NCBI GenBank assembly: GCA_900708905.1
Contig: CAADRB010000030.1
Coordinates: 1,739,139 to 1,803,138 of the forward strand
From: Hymenolepis diminuta
Lineage: Eukaryota; Platyhelminthes; Cestoda; Cyclophyllidea; Hymenolepididae
Length of the DNA: 64,000 bases
Direction of reading: 5' to 3'
Shown here: positions 1 to 13,200 of the stretch, in pieces
How the letters are laid out: the number at the start of each line of letters is the position of its first letter
How positions within the stretch are numbered: position 1 is the first letter of the stretch
Notes under the pieces: model-generated
What the model saw: only the letters and a program-made list of their open reading frames with translations
Databases searched by the model: none
Told to the model about the DNA's origin: nothing
Made by a program: the position numbers and the translations under genes

Positions 1-976
1 TGAAATAATGTGAAAACGAAAATTAAATCAGAGAAAACGAATGCCATTCAATTGGACATAATTCTACGGATTTACCGATTAACTGTCCTAGTTAAACAAC
101 TAGAAGCTAAATTGTGCCTACTTATTAGATACTGGACTAATTAGCAGCGGCGAGAGCTGCAGCTTTGACCGTAATCAAGATTTGCTAAATTGTTTATAAT
201 AAAAACGGGAGGCGAAAGAAGGCTCAATTCTTTGTGCATAAAACACGCAATATTGAACTGAAATTTCCATAAAAGTGATAATTAGCATTTATACGGCGGA
301 AAGAAATACACATTTATATGGGAGGACGTGTGCGGTACAAAAGCCTACCTAAACCTCTTGGAAATTTAAAGCCATACTCACCAAAGGTCAGGCAAAACGT
401 CCTTATGGTTCTGGTTAGACGCGTTGACAATTAACATCTACATAAATGATTTACAATAGATTCAAGTCCGGGCACTCATTAAAATTACTTTAGTTAAAGT
501 AAACGCATAAAATCAATTGCAAAATTAGGTCATTGGAATATTGCTAGGTGCACATTGAGGTTACAACATGGGTACAGTCGATCACACCCAGAGGAATGGA
601 GATAAATTACCTGAGACTCAACAAAAGGTTTCCTTACTTTCAATTATTCCAAGCGGAAAAGAAATTTTGCAAATACCGAAAGAAGAATAGATGAATATTG
701 GATCAGATGAGATCTTATATCCTGTTGACCATGTGGATCTTCTTGAAAACAGCACAAAAGCATAAAAAATTGATAGATTCGATGCATAAAACCCAATCTT
801 TGAAAAAGATATCAGCAGTACTAATCGATGATATAAGTGTGGAAAACAGCCTTATGACTTTCGTTGCGAGATTATTAAGGGGTGAGTTACACTTCATTCC
901 AAATAAATATCCAAGTGACCGGTTGCGTTAAGGACTGCTATATTTACAAAACCCCAAAACAAAAAACGAATCTAAC
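1..976. other. Vinculin intron running off the left edge
   Basis: No exon resembling the vinculin tail can be read on the minus strand here, so the intron after exon 11 continues past position 1. The plus strand has a chain of short frames from an ATG near 568 broken by stops; I could not assign them. Confidence 0.6.
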
Positions 977-1246
977 CTTGAATATACAATTGTCGCATTT
1001 CCGCCACAGGAACATCATTCGTCGCCGCTGAGGGTGATGTCTTATTGTTGGCATGATTTCGATGATTATTGTGATGGGAGGTGGGAGCCACTTGTGTTGG
1101 ATGGAGAAAGGTTGGTGAAACCACCTTCTCCACACTGCCCACAGCGTCAACCAAATTCTTTGAGGATGCACGCCAACGTTCACGGACATTCGGGTCATCC
1201 ATTGATAGAACCATGTTCTTGGCGTCGGCTACCATTGGAGTGATTG
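977..1246 (-). CDS. VCL: Vinculin exon 11 (residues 687-776), end of head and linker
   Basis: Begins TITPMVADAKNMVLSMDDP, the last conserved head block. It then gives a linker rich in His, Asn, Ser and Thr (about residues 736-765) where vertebrate vinculin has poly-proline. It ends MRQLYIQ plus one base at donor GTTAGA. The tail exons must lie beyond the left edge. Confidence 0.92.
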
Positions 1247-4200
1247 CTAAAAATATGAAGGAAGTTAAGGTAATATTTGCTGACGTCAAGATTGACGTTA
1301 CCACCCAATTACATAAACTGGTGAAATAAAAAAATGGGCACATATTTTTACTATCAAGACACCTAAGTGCCTCATGGTAAAGGGGGTTATAAAAACCCAA
1401 ATGAATGTTAATAATTTTCTGTGAAAATGTGGCACAAAACCATTTTTTTACTCAGCTAACTTCACCCAAAATTAACTAACTAAAATATTTCAAAATAAGA
1501 TCTTAAAAAAGACGAAAAACTATCGTATCGAAAGAGAAATACGCGCGTTTTTGGATCTGAATCTTCAGTTTTCAGGCTTCTCTCCTTAGTAAATGTCTTG
1601 TTTTTAGCTACATATCTCCCATTTCATCCGCAGTTCTAATAAAAAATTCCATCGATCATTGCTTTTTAATAAATAGGCCTGATACAGTGTTAAATTATAT
1701 ATTCTTATTGATCAGACTACTACTTTATCCAACACATTTAAAATACTCAATTAAGAATCGTTAGGAGTTCAACTTACTGGATCTTAGTCGTTGAACGGCT
1801 TCATTGACGCGTTCTACATAGACGGGATCTTCGCTGTTTTCTGTTTCTCTCATAGCTACTTGAAGCACTCGGTTGGCCCTCAGGGCAATGCTTGTCGTAC
1901 CGTTGACAACGGAGGTGGGACAGTGCTGATCCACACTGTCTTCAATTTGATCAGTGTCTCTCAGAATACCTCTTCCTAAAAAAAGACAAATTGTAACATA
2001 AATAATTTTGTTGCAACTCAAAACGAATATTAGCTTTGATGAAAGCTTAATCCAAGACGCTGAACGTAGCTGGCGTAGCGGACTATAAGCCTGCGACGTC
2101 GGAGATCATGGATTCGATATATATCGGCGCAAATTTAGCAATCGACATGACCAGTCGGCGTGGTAGAAGGATCAGTTTCTAAAAAGAGAATCCCAGAACT
2201 CTATTCTTGAAGATGATCGTAGAAAAACCTCTTATTTCAATGAGCTTTGGACTAATCTACGTATCATGTGCTAAGGTGTTACTGCATATAAAAGATTAAC
2301 TTTTTAGTCTTAATTTGGATTAATCGAGCCAAGATACTCTTAATAAGTCTCAATAACAACCTGTTTGGCTCACACAAAGAGCCTTTGTTTCAAGCATTCG
2401 AATAACACATGAGAGATGTTTGATGGTGAACTTTGATTAAATAATTAATTCGTCAAACATGTGTTGGCTAAATTTAAATCAGAGTAATAAAGTGCAAATT
2501 CCTATAGCAATGGAAGTCATAAACAAATGACAAACAATTACAATTTTCGGTTAAAATATTCGCTTCCAGACCGTTAAATTTAGACAGGAGTATTTTCATA
2601 ATCAAAATTCAAAATTTAGCAAGGGATTTTGATGATAATGAGTGAAATTATTAACCAACAAGGGTTACATATTTAGCGACGATCATAGAAAGGATATCAA
2701 GAAGAATAGCGGAACGCAGAGTAAGGGATGGGATATTTTTCTAAATTGATTCTTTGAGTTTGTGAGAGAATTATTAAGATATTGCTAGTCGTGGCGTTAT
2801 TTATTCTTTGCATTAACGAAGCAGCACAAACAAACCATTCTGAATGACAGTGTGCAATGAACGATGTGATACAACTCACTATGGAATGGACATAAAATTA
2901 GCTCTTGTGGGAGAGGCAAACATAAGTTCATATTTCAAAATCTCCCATAATTTAGAGGTTAAATACACAGAACTTGATACGAACAACAGTTTACTCAATA
3001 CGGTATGTTATAAGGGTTTGTTGCTGGTGATTCAATAAGTTGAGAGCGGGAACTACGCTCCCACGTTGTTGCAAGTGAAAATCAATAAATGAATGTAGGC
3101 GTATAATAAGCCTGATAAAAAAGCTGAAATTGAGTCGGCGAGACAGAGGTTAACGTGGTGGTCTGTGAAGTCAGATCACGGATTCGACGCCCAGCAGTGC
3201 GTAAACAATGTATGAAGTGGTCAACTGCACTCATTAAATTTGTTTAATAAAGAAAATGACAGAATCGGAGTTTCTTATCGGGGGCTCCTCTACCCAAGGT
3301 GAGTGTTGAAAAATTGTTTTTCTGGAGATGAATTCGGTTAAGATAAAAAAGACAAAAAATAATGGGAAAATTAACCAACAGACAGGCTATCCACTATAAC
3401 AACATTTTAACATGATTATTTCTATCAGAGCGTGGTGGTAGAATGTTGATTTCTCATAAGAGTGACGCCAAGGTACCTTCTCTCTCCCTAAGTCGAATCT
3501 GTAAATGCTTCGTCGTGGCACAAGATTAGAGTTTTCTACGGTTCCTAGAGTGTCCCCAGTATTGAGTTACTAACCATAAAATCTGGGATGATTACAAATC
3601 TGGCCACTTCTTGCTGCCATATTGTCAGCCCCACCGTATCACAAAATCAAAAGACTTTACTCTGTGCCCTAGATATAAGACATGATAAAGTTCTTATCAA
3701 TCTCATTGACTTAATGGGCTGGGGAAGTTTCTCGAAATAGTTACTTTTCATGAAGACCTGAAGAATTCAAGGCAGCAGTACTTTTAAAAAGAATTACTTA
3801 TTAATAGTACACAAAATAGCACGTATAACAAAAGAAAAGGACACACCCAGAGTACAAAAGACGTACCTTGAGCTTTAATGAACGCCTTAGCGTCAATCGC
3901 CTCATCCACCAAATTTCGAGTGCGCTCAGCACAGTCGGTCCAGTGCTTTTTGATGAGGTCGAAGTGATCAGAAGCTGCGTTCTGCAGTTGAGCAGAGGCA
4001 CCATTTTGACGTGCTGACATCACGGCCCGACCAGCCATGCTCACTTGACTGCCCACACTCTCGAGGTTGGAAGCAAGGGCTTGAAGAGCACTGCCACGCC
4101 ATGGATCCACCAAATTACTTGCAGCTAGACTTGCCGTTCGTTTTACACGTCGTGAATGTTGCTAAAAGAGAGAATATCAAAAAATTACATTTAAATATAA

Positions 4201-7200
4201 ATCAGGGAATTAGTACCTATCAAATAAGGCAACGCGAGATCGTAGAAATATAATCTAGAGAATCTGAATATTTCACATATTTTCAACAGACGGAGTTGAA
4301 AAAAACATCTGGTTTTCACTTATATTAGTATAGTCTTGATAGAGATTTAAAACAATACTTTTTGAAACTCGAATATCTTATAAGCTTTCAAGTATATTGA
4401 GGGAAATATTGAAGGAAAGTACTCTGGAGCCGCTCTTATGAGAAACTCGTATTCTACCAGTCCTCCTGACCGGATTTAACAACACAATTGACCACTCACA
4501 TCAATGGATATGCGTTGATGAGAATTGATCTTGTAAGTTCCTGTTTTACAGACGTTCATATCGATCACTTATAACTGTCAAACCCATTTAAGAAACCATA
4601 TTCCAATACTTATTCTGGGTAGAGGTAGTGTTACAGACTGATTAGCTTTCCAAAATAGCCCACAAACGCCAAAACAAAATAATAATACGGAATTATCATA
4701 TTAGTAGGTTCCTCAAACTTCAAAGAAACCACACTGACATTTTGCACGTTTTAACAAATATATGATATTTATATTTTTCAGTTTTATCGAGCACTCTAGG
4801 CGAAAGTTGTTGACCTATGATTACGGATGTTAGTTCCACTTTGAATCCTTTACAGGGTTTTCTGGAGTAACGGTGGGTCTCCGGAGTTTCGGGATTCTGA
4901 GGCAAAGAGAGGCAACATGTGTCCAAGTTTATCTCCATTGACCTCAATCTCAGTTTATAAGTGTACGTACCTTGACCGGAGATGTTTGGATTGGCGCACC
5001 CAGATTTTGACACCAACATGAGACATCTTTCAGCACCTTAACTGCAAGAATTAATAACCTCTTCCACTGTCTATTCCCCTTGAGATACGAACAACAATCC
5101 GTCACTCTAGATGAATAAATTGAGATGAAGAGTGAAAAGGGGACATCGAGATCATGACAAGTCCTCAAAGTGAGTAGACACAAAAACTTTTGGTTCATCA
5201 TGGCTGGCGAATGCCTGGCGGAGGCTGTTAATGACGGCATCAGTTGTGGCAGACTTAATGGGTATAACCTCAGGCCCCTTTAAATACGAATCCTAGGGTG
5301 AGGCGAGTACAGTACTTTGCTTAGCCTCTCTAGTGTTTTGTGCAACCGTTTTGATATTGTTCCATTTAAGCAAGAATCAGCAATACAAATGTCCTCGGGC
5401 TTATTTTATCTATCATCCAGCGGTGCCGACCGCAAAAAGATGGAAAACGAGTTTTGGTTTACCATGAATGTGGTTGTACCGACCAAGACATTTTAGACTT
5501 CATCTTGGTAGACGATTTAGGAGATCTGGGAGAGACAAGAGTAAAACAGTCCTTTATTTTTCCCTTACGGCGGCCTATTTTGCACAGATGGTTCTTAGAA
5601 GAAGTGTTGAGGTGCTCGGGAGTAATAGCACGGTGATAAAAAGGTCTAGTGATTAAGCAGACAGGGCATCGGAATTAGTTGCTTTTCAGGCACGATTGGG
5701 TCGGAGACAAGTCCTGCTGTAACAACTGTAAGTTTGGAAGATTCCACGGAATGTGTGAGATTTGTTACCTTTACACTGTCCCCGACTGATGGATGTAACT
5801 TTATGTTATAATTGGCCGACTGAACTAGAGTTGCAGCAATAAGCGCCATAGTAATGGTATAATAAGAGATAGAGGAACAGTGGAAGCAAATGCAATAGAA
5901 ACATCATGAGAATAATCAGCCACATGTTTTGCAGAAAGAACCTTTATTTCCGCGGATAAGCTCTCATATATTTCGTAAAATATTGAGCAATCTACTGTTT
6001 ATTGAGAAACCCAAATATGCCTACCCATTCTAGAACTCGATAACAACACGGGATTAAGCGAATAACCGGCAATCTACTCAAAGTGCTGAAAAGTAGCAAT
6101 CCTGCAATTTAGCAAATTCTAATAAATATACGATATTTGCAAACAATAAGTAATAAAATTATTATCCAACAGGTAATATCATGGAGTCGACCTGGTAAGA
6201 AACCCAAATTCGGTTACCTCCTCGACCAGCGCGGTTGATTAGTCCGATTACTGCGTGTGCACTGAAGGACATCGAAACGATGATTTCTTACTTCGCAGTA
6301 GAGGATCTTAACCGCTGCTCCACCATGTCCGAATATACCATTTTGATTACCACATAAGTAAAGATTGTATCTTAAAATTCTTCTCATTTAATTGAAACAC
6401 GCAGAGGTGGAACCTATGCATTCGATGACATTATTTGCTTCTGATTTGCTATACTGCTGTCATATTTTAAATAAACTATTACTTAGAATCACTGGATTGC
6501 GTTTGAGATAAAAAAACTTTCTGACGGGTTAAAAAATACAAAATGAATTTGATTCTGATTCAACATTCAACTTTGCAGTCAAAGTATACTCAAAGTTCTC
6601 AATTGCGACTTCAGCATTCTTAGAACTTTCACCATACCGTTATAATAATTTATAAATCATTTCGCGAAATAACCATATGCTATTAATATCCGATAAACTA
6701 TGAAACAGTTACCAACACACTGGTAACATGAGTACCCCTAACCCTAATCAAGTAAGTATTTAATGAATGTCTTTCACCACTATAAGATAATGGCTTAATA
6801 ATATTCCATTAGACTTAAAGTTGTAACTTGGTCCTGCTGGTCAGTAGGATTTGATCAATCAATTACAACGGCAATTTTAACTGATTGAAGCAACTTCTGT
6901 CCCATTTGTTCCCGTTGTCTTGAAGTAGTCTTAAATCTAGTCATTTTAAAGATATTGAAAAGGTGGCAGTTTCCAATAACCCATATAGGAACTTCAAACA
7001 TATAGACATTTCATATTAAGTCAGAAATCACATCTGAACAGGTGTAGATGTACCAGTTGATTCGATCAGTCTTACTTTTTCTACAAAATACAACAGTTAT
7101 AGGAACAAAATATGAGTATAGTCTTGGTTACACTATAAAAAGCTCCAACAAAGGACATAAGAATCATGTGATAAAATATCGAATCCCGAATCACATTGTC

Positions 7201-10200
7201 ACACAAAAATTTGTACTTTTATTGGTGTCTAGACGGCTCATAAAAGGTAATGGACATGACCAAATACGCATGACCGGATATCAGCCAATTTTAAAACTTC
7301 AACTATGTGGCAATTTAACAATAGAAGGCCAAATAGAGATTACCACTTTAAACTTTTAAAGGGTGATAAAACAGTGGCTTATATTATGACAAATTCGCTT
7401 TTTTACTCGAGAAACTGCAAAGATAAATGCATTGAATGGAGGAATTAAATAGAAGATGAAGTTTATATTCATCTTTACTGAATTGAAGTGAACTATTTTG
7501 TATAAAATCATCTTTGCTAGCATCAATTCACTCAAGAGATTCACAAATAATTAATACTTCTTTGAGACCAGACTCCTGTTCTCAATTTCTATTCGGTCCC
7601 TTCACTTCATGTCTCGATGCTTTCCATGATTAAAAATGCGATTTCTTTGCTTTCCTGAGAGTTAATAAAAACAATGGTTGATGTTGAATTTAAAAATAAA
7701 TCTCTCTGCACTAGTAGAGCATTCCATTTTAAAATAATTAGCAATTTATGTCAAAGTTTACTATATATAAGGAGTTCTGTACATTAGATTAAACTAGTCC
7801 GACATTGAAAGCTAATAGGAATTCCAATTGTATTGAATTCCTAAAAGATCTTGCATATTTTTCAGATTATGATAGCGGATTTCTGTGAAAATAAGTACTT
7901 GCAATACCGGACTTTCGAAAATATAATATTACTGATAGGATCAAATGAATACCCAAAGATGAAGATGTTTACGTACAAATAAATCAACTTGATCACGATT
8001 ATTGACAATCTTGACTGAATTTTATAATTTTCAGTGGTTACTAAGGTCAGACGATACCTCGAATTTGAAACAAACACAACTGAATAAATGATAGTTTGAC
8101 AGAGGTCGAATATATCAACAATGGGACTGCGCTTCAGTAGGCAAAATATTTTGTTATTAAAAACATTTAAAACAACAACTCTCGCTAAATTTTTCTCATA
8201 TTAATAAGCCTTCTCTGCCGAAATATAAACACTGTAAAATCTAATTTTATTGTAATATAATGATATAGATGATCAAATCGAGTGATCAAAGCGATAATAA
8301 AGGTGAAATAGTTAAGAAAATCTACCTCTGAGTCATTTAAAATATTTCGGAGAAAGCTCGGAGTCTCTGAAGGAAAAATTTCTATAAGCAGAAGAATAGG
8401 CACAAGCAAAATATCAGCAGATTCAAACATGAATGATGGTTTTTAATTAGAATAATTTTTTTATCACAATCATTAATTTTGATTCATTATAATTGAATGC
8501 CGAAGCATAGAAACCATAAACTATTGCCGTTAGGTGTGAACATTTAAATGAGCTCCCTTTATTTTTGGTGTAAACAAATGCATTCTGATAAAACGCTAAT
8601 ACAGGTGAAAAATCTTGGAGGTTTAAACGCCCCTAGATTTCTAAAACTGACTGTATGAGGACTCCTAAATTAGAATATACTAAAATTTGTAGTAACGGTT
8701 ATAAAAACCGATGAATTTCAAACAATTAAAAACCACAATTTTTAACCAGAGGATTAATTTCTTATCTTCCACTCTCATAACGCCACTTAAAACAGAATCA
8801 GGTGGGGTTTGTATAAACTAATTGGTCGTGCGACCGGATGTCAGATTTCCTATAATTCCTTCAAAATCCAGACCACTTTGCTTATACAAATATAACCTTC
8901 AAAATGAAATGTTATAATTAAAAGCTGGAAAAGAAAAAAAAGATATATCAATGCGCGAAAAGTAAACATTGAGTTTTGCAGTCCTCTCAAACCAATATTC
9001 TAGAATCTAGTAGCTGTACATAATTTTGTCAAATAAGTATATTTGATGAATGCAATTGGATCTATTAATAAATGGGCTTATTATAATTTATGGACTAGAA
9101 ACTTACAAGGAAAGTATCAGCAGCCTGTTGGTAAGCAGTTTCATCCACGGGAATAGCGGAAGTGGCTTCCTGAAGATTTTTGATGGGGCCAATGAGATCC
9201 GTAAAATAGTCAGCGACTTGACGAACTAGTCCATGTTGTATATTATGCCACATTATATCCAGAGTTTGCACAGCTTCATTCGACAGCTCTTGTTCTCTTG
9301 CTCTCTGTGTCTCAGAAACTACACGGCAATGGAACAACAAAAAATTAAAATATTTATATAATCTTAATTTTAGAAATTAATAAAAAATATTACTAATATT
9401 ATTTAAGTTAAAATGAGCATCATTTGCAAAATCGACTAACTGTAACGACCACAGAATCTAATTGCATATGAAACAACTTAGTTCAAACACATGACACGTT
9501 GATAATAATTGAAAATTCGGCCTATACGTTAAGCTTTGATGAAGAGCAAAGTTATAGAATAAGAATTTAATAACTCTGTGCTGATAACTAATAAACACAA
9601 AAGACTTATCTAGTTGTTCAAAGAATGACAAAAAGACTCCTGATCGTACACTATTTAGTAAGCTTTCCAGATTAAATGAAATTATCCAAAATATTTTTCA
9701 GTTCCCTAAATGATAGTGTTAATATTAGCATATTTGAATAATAAACCGTCACAAATTATAGAAATAACAGAAAATGAGTGTTGATCAACTTTCATTTATA
9801 ATTAGAAGTGCTAGGAAAGCAGCATCAAGTGAACTTACAAAGTGAAATTATTAAATCTCTTTGTTTATAAAACAAGTACATAGGATATTAGTGGGACTAG
9901 CAGATGATTGATATATGAAACTTGCAATGAATTCCTGAATAGATCTTCATTAATCACTTTTTCGCGGCCTCAGATTTAGAGCCAACCAGGATATCTACGA
10001 TATTAAGCCACTAAACTACCAGCTTCAATGTACCCTAAGGTGAAAATCAAAATTACTGGCCAGTATAAGTAGGATTGTTTTTGGGATCCTGGTTACCTTA
10101 GTTAAAACATAAGAGAGAATAAGTGGGATATACTCTCCAGGGTACGAAAAGTCGTAAGTGGTGATGGATTTATCAATTCAAGATATCGAAGGTAAAAGTA

Positions 10201-13200
10201 TGATGAGTTCGACATAAATATTTTAATAATAACCGTAGTTCTTCACATGCCTATATATTGAATAGCGGCGTGTATTTTAATAAATATATTAAAGACTTAA
10301 TCGAACAAATTCGTTTCTCACCAAGCGGTTTCTCCAACATAGTATACAGTTGATCTATCTGAGCTCGAAGTCGTTTACATGACTCTACAAATTCCTGATT
10401 CTGATGGCCTTCTTCTTCAGCCTCAGTATGGAGGATCTGCTGAGCTTGAGCAAGAAGAGCCCTGGTTGCTTCATGGCCAACTTGTCGTTGAGGGCCACGG
10501 GGTTCAAGGAGCCAGCGCCGTGCCTGTGTCGCCTTACCCTCCAGAGTTCGTGCTAGACGATAGATTGCACTCTGATGCTCTGTCCTCTCGCATAGGGCTC
10601 GGCATAATTCAAGCAGACGTCCCAGGTCTCCACGGCACGCTTCTGATATGTTTTCAGCTGTCACCATATCTCCCTGAAATTAAAGGACACCGAAATTAAG
10701 CATCTGCAGTATGGACGCGATGACTCAGATTTGTTCATCTTCACGACGGTCATCATGCTACATTAGCGCTATCTAATTTCACCTGCTCAGTAACGACGCT
10801 CTCCTCTTCTCTTTCACTTCCACTACCTACTCTCTCCTTCTTTTCCAATATACTTACCTCTTAATCTTCTAATTAGGGAAAAGCTGTTATATACCGTTAG
10901 CCTTTAGGAAGATCACGCGTTTTATAAAGGGATTTCTAGGTCTAACTTGATGGGAGCTTAAAGTAGCTTTACTGGTGGGATTAGAGGTACTTTACATCTC
11001 ACTAGATTCGACATTATGAAGTGACCTTTAGCTTCTACTACATCATTTATTTTAAGATTAGATTAGGGATAAGTTCATACCGAAAGACCTTTAAGGCTGA
11101 TGGCTTAGATCTAGATCGGCAATTTATCATGAAATTAATCGGGACTTGAGGCACGACAGATATTTGCAAAAGTGATATTTTCAATTGCTTACCGGATGAA
11201 ATATCATATATTATTAAGGATTAAGAATTGACTTTCATCAATCCATTGATTTATTAAAATGAATAATAGGTAAAAGAAGGCGGACAGACCATCCATCTTT
11301 TCTCCAACAGTAGTTGCTTAAGATTGTTTGTATTGGACAGATAAAATAGAGTTTTTTTGAAACTTTTAATGTTCCTTTGAAGTGGAAAGTTCTTTTTTGC
11401 TCATACAAGAAGGATTCATTAAACCAGAGAACAAACACCCAGATACTAACTTGAGAATATGACCTAGCGGTATTGTCTGAATTTCTCACCGAACCTGAGT
11501 TACAAGTGACCTTGAAAAGATAATTTGAAGCGGTATTCTAGGACCTAAGGTAATTTTATCAGTATTATATCTGATAATTAGTGGTAATTCAACTTTTCAA
11601 ATCAATATCCCAATTGTAACTTGAAGCGATGTGTATTGTTACCATATAAAAAGTCTTCAGATACATGGGGTATACATCGAATTACTTATAGAATAAATAT
11701 AGGTGACAGGGTTGTGAAGAAAAATTTTATATAAAAAATTTATTAAAATTCAAAAAAATATAGAATGTGTAAGGTATCTGAGGCCACTTATATTTCAGTC
11801 AATTAAACCATCTCGACGATAATAATTAATGTAATTTTATATCAGAAGATCTAGTGGTAGGTACTACTATAACTGATGAAGTGAAAAGACACGCTGTATC
11901 AGTGTCTATAAGGGCGAAGCACAGCAATTCAGAAATTGTAAGATTTCTAAAAGTCGCCACATCTTTCGTTTGGAAAGTTAGAGAGGAGGTACTGAATGAA
12001 AACAATGGAGATGAATTGGCCATGAGCAAAAGAAAACAGCATTGTCAACGATCTGCTGACTCACTCAGAACACCTGAGTTTGTCAGAAAAGTGCATGGCA
12101 TGATCGACAAAAATCCTGGGATGTCAATGCGACAACTTGCCAAAGAATGTTCTTCATTATCATACATTCTCAGGCGAGATCAGTTTATGTCCACAAAAAC
12201 AACTCGTTTAATGCGTGCAAAGCGACTCTAAAACAAATTGAAGTATCCAGAAGAACAGGAGGGTCTTTGCGTTTTCTCTGACGAAAATAGCTTCCACCCG
12301 GATGAAAAAGTCATTCTAAGAAATGACAGGTGGCTATATGAGGGTGGATCTCACTGAAGTTCCAACTGTTAGGCATGCATACGAAGTTTCCAGCAACAGT
12401 GACGGTTTTCGGTGTTGTCAGAGGTGATGGTTGCTGTTATTAGAAGCAAAGGACGCATCATGGCTCCTCAATTTTTTCCACAGAGGCTTAGAGTCAAAGC
12501 AGATCCAGATGCCAATGTGAGGACTCTTCAAACCATTGTTTGGAAAGACAAAGTAGTCAATGGAGGAAGACCCTGTATCTTCCAACAAGATTCGGCTCCT
12601 CCTCATAAAGCTCTCAAAACCCACGATTGGATGGCCAAGAATTTTCATCATCATGCCACATGATGGCTTCATAACTGCTCACCAGACCTTAATCCTTTGG
12701 ATTATTACGTGTGAGACAGAGTGTGGTTGAAAAGGAAGTTAATAAGCATCCCCATAACACTAAATCCTCCCCTCTAATAGATGCAGTAAACCGAGCAATG
12801 GAGAACATCAATAAAGACGACCTGATGAAGGCTTGCTGTTGCTTTCGGACACGAACTAAGTCGGTGATAGAAGCTGAAGGAGATATATAGAATAAAACCT
12901 AAATTAATTTATATTTATTCATTTTTTTATAAGAAACTGTAAGTTTCAATCATTAACAATTTCATTTTCAGTTTTCTAAAAGATCCTCAGATGCTTTATA
13001 CATCCTGTACATTTCTTTGGATGAATATGAATTTAATAGTCAAAGCAATCACAACACCAACAAATCTACTCAGCTAAATCGAAAATAAATTGAGGAATCT
13101 AAACTTAATTTTTAAGACCGATGGAATGTCTTCTCTTAAAATTGTCAAACTTTCTAATTATAGTCAAAGGACAGGAGATAAGGCAGGAAAATGTCCTAAG

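Larger units (their letters stand above)
1247..3866. other. Vinculin introns 9 and 10
   Basis: Two introns of 1,891 bp (1976-3866) and 531 bp (1247-1777) flank exon 10. The larger holds three SINE-like fragments on the plus strand, listed separately. Nothing else is recognised. Confidence 0.7.
4162..9106. other. Vinculin intron 8
   Basis: A 4,945 bp AT-rich intron with SINE-like copies near 4.4 and 6.2 kb. Open frames near 7.1-7.4 and 8.2-8.4 kb are short, lack splice sites in phase and match no family I know. Confidence 0.7.

Noticed and set aside
568..931. Chain of short plus-strand frames starting MGTVDHTQRNG and continuing after a stop
   Set aside because: Two stops break the frame within 220 bases, no splice sites bring it back in phase and I recognise no domain. 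It could be a fragment of an old element, but there is nothing to support it.
944..1329. Other frames overlapping vinculin exon 11 on both strands
   Set aside because: They are shadows of the vinculin exon, which matches a known protein in one frame with correct splice borders.
2071..2120. Possible functional tRNA gene
   Set aside because: Box A and B spacing fits, but no acceptor stem or anticodon arm can be paired, so a SINE relic is more likely.
4720..5849. Minus-strand frames in vinculin intron 8
   Set aside because: Exons 8 and 9 join in phase and their products are adjacent in the family alignment, so no exon is needed here. The frames have no recognisable motifs.
10379..10699. 106-residue plus-strand frame opposite vinculin exon 7
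   Set aside because: Antisense shadow of a GC-richer exon.
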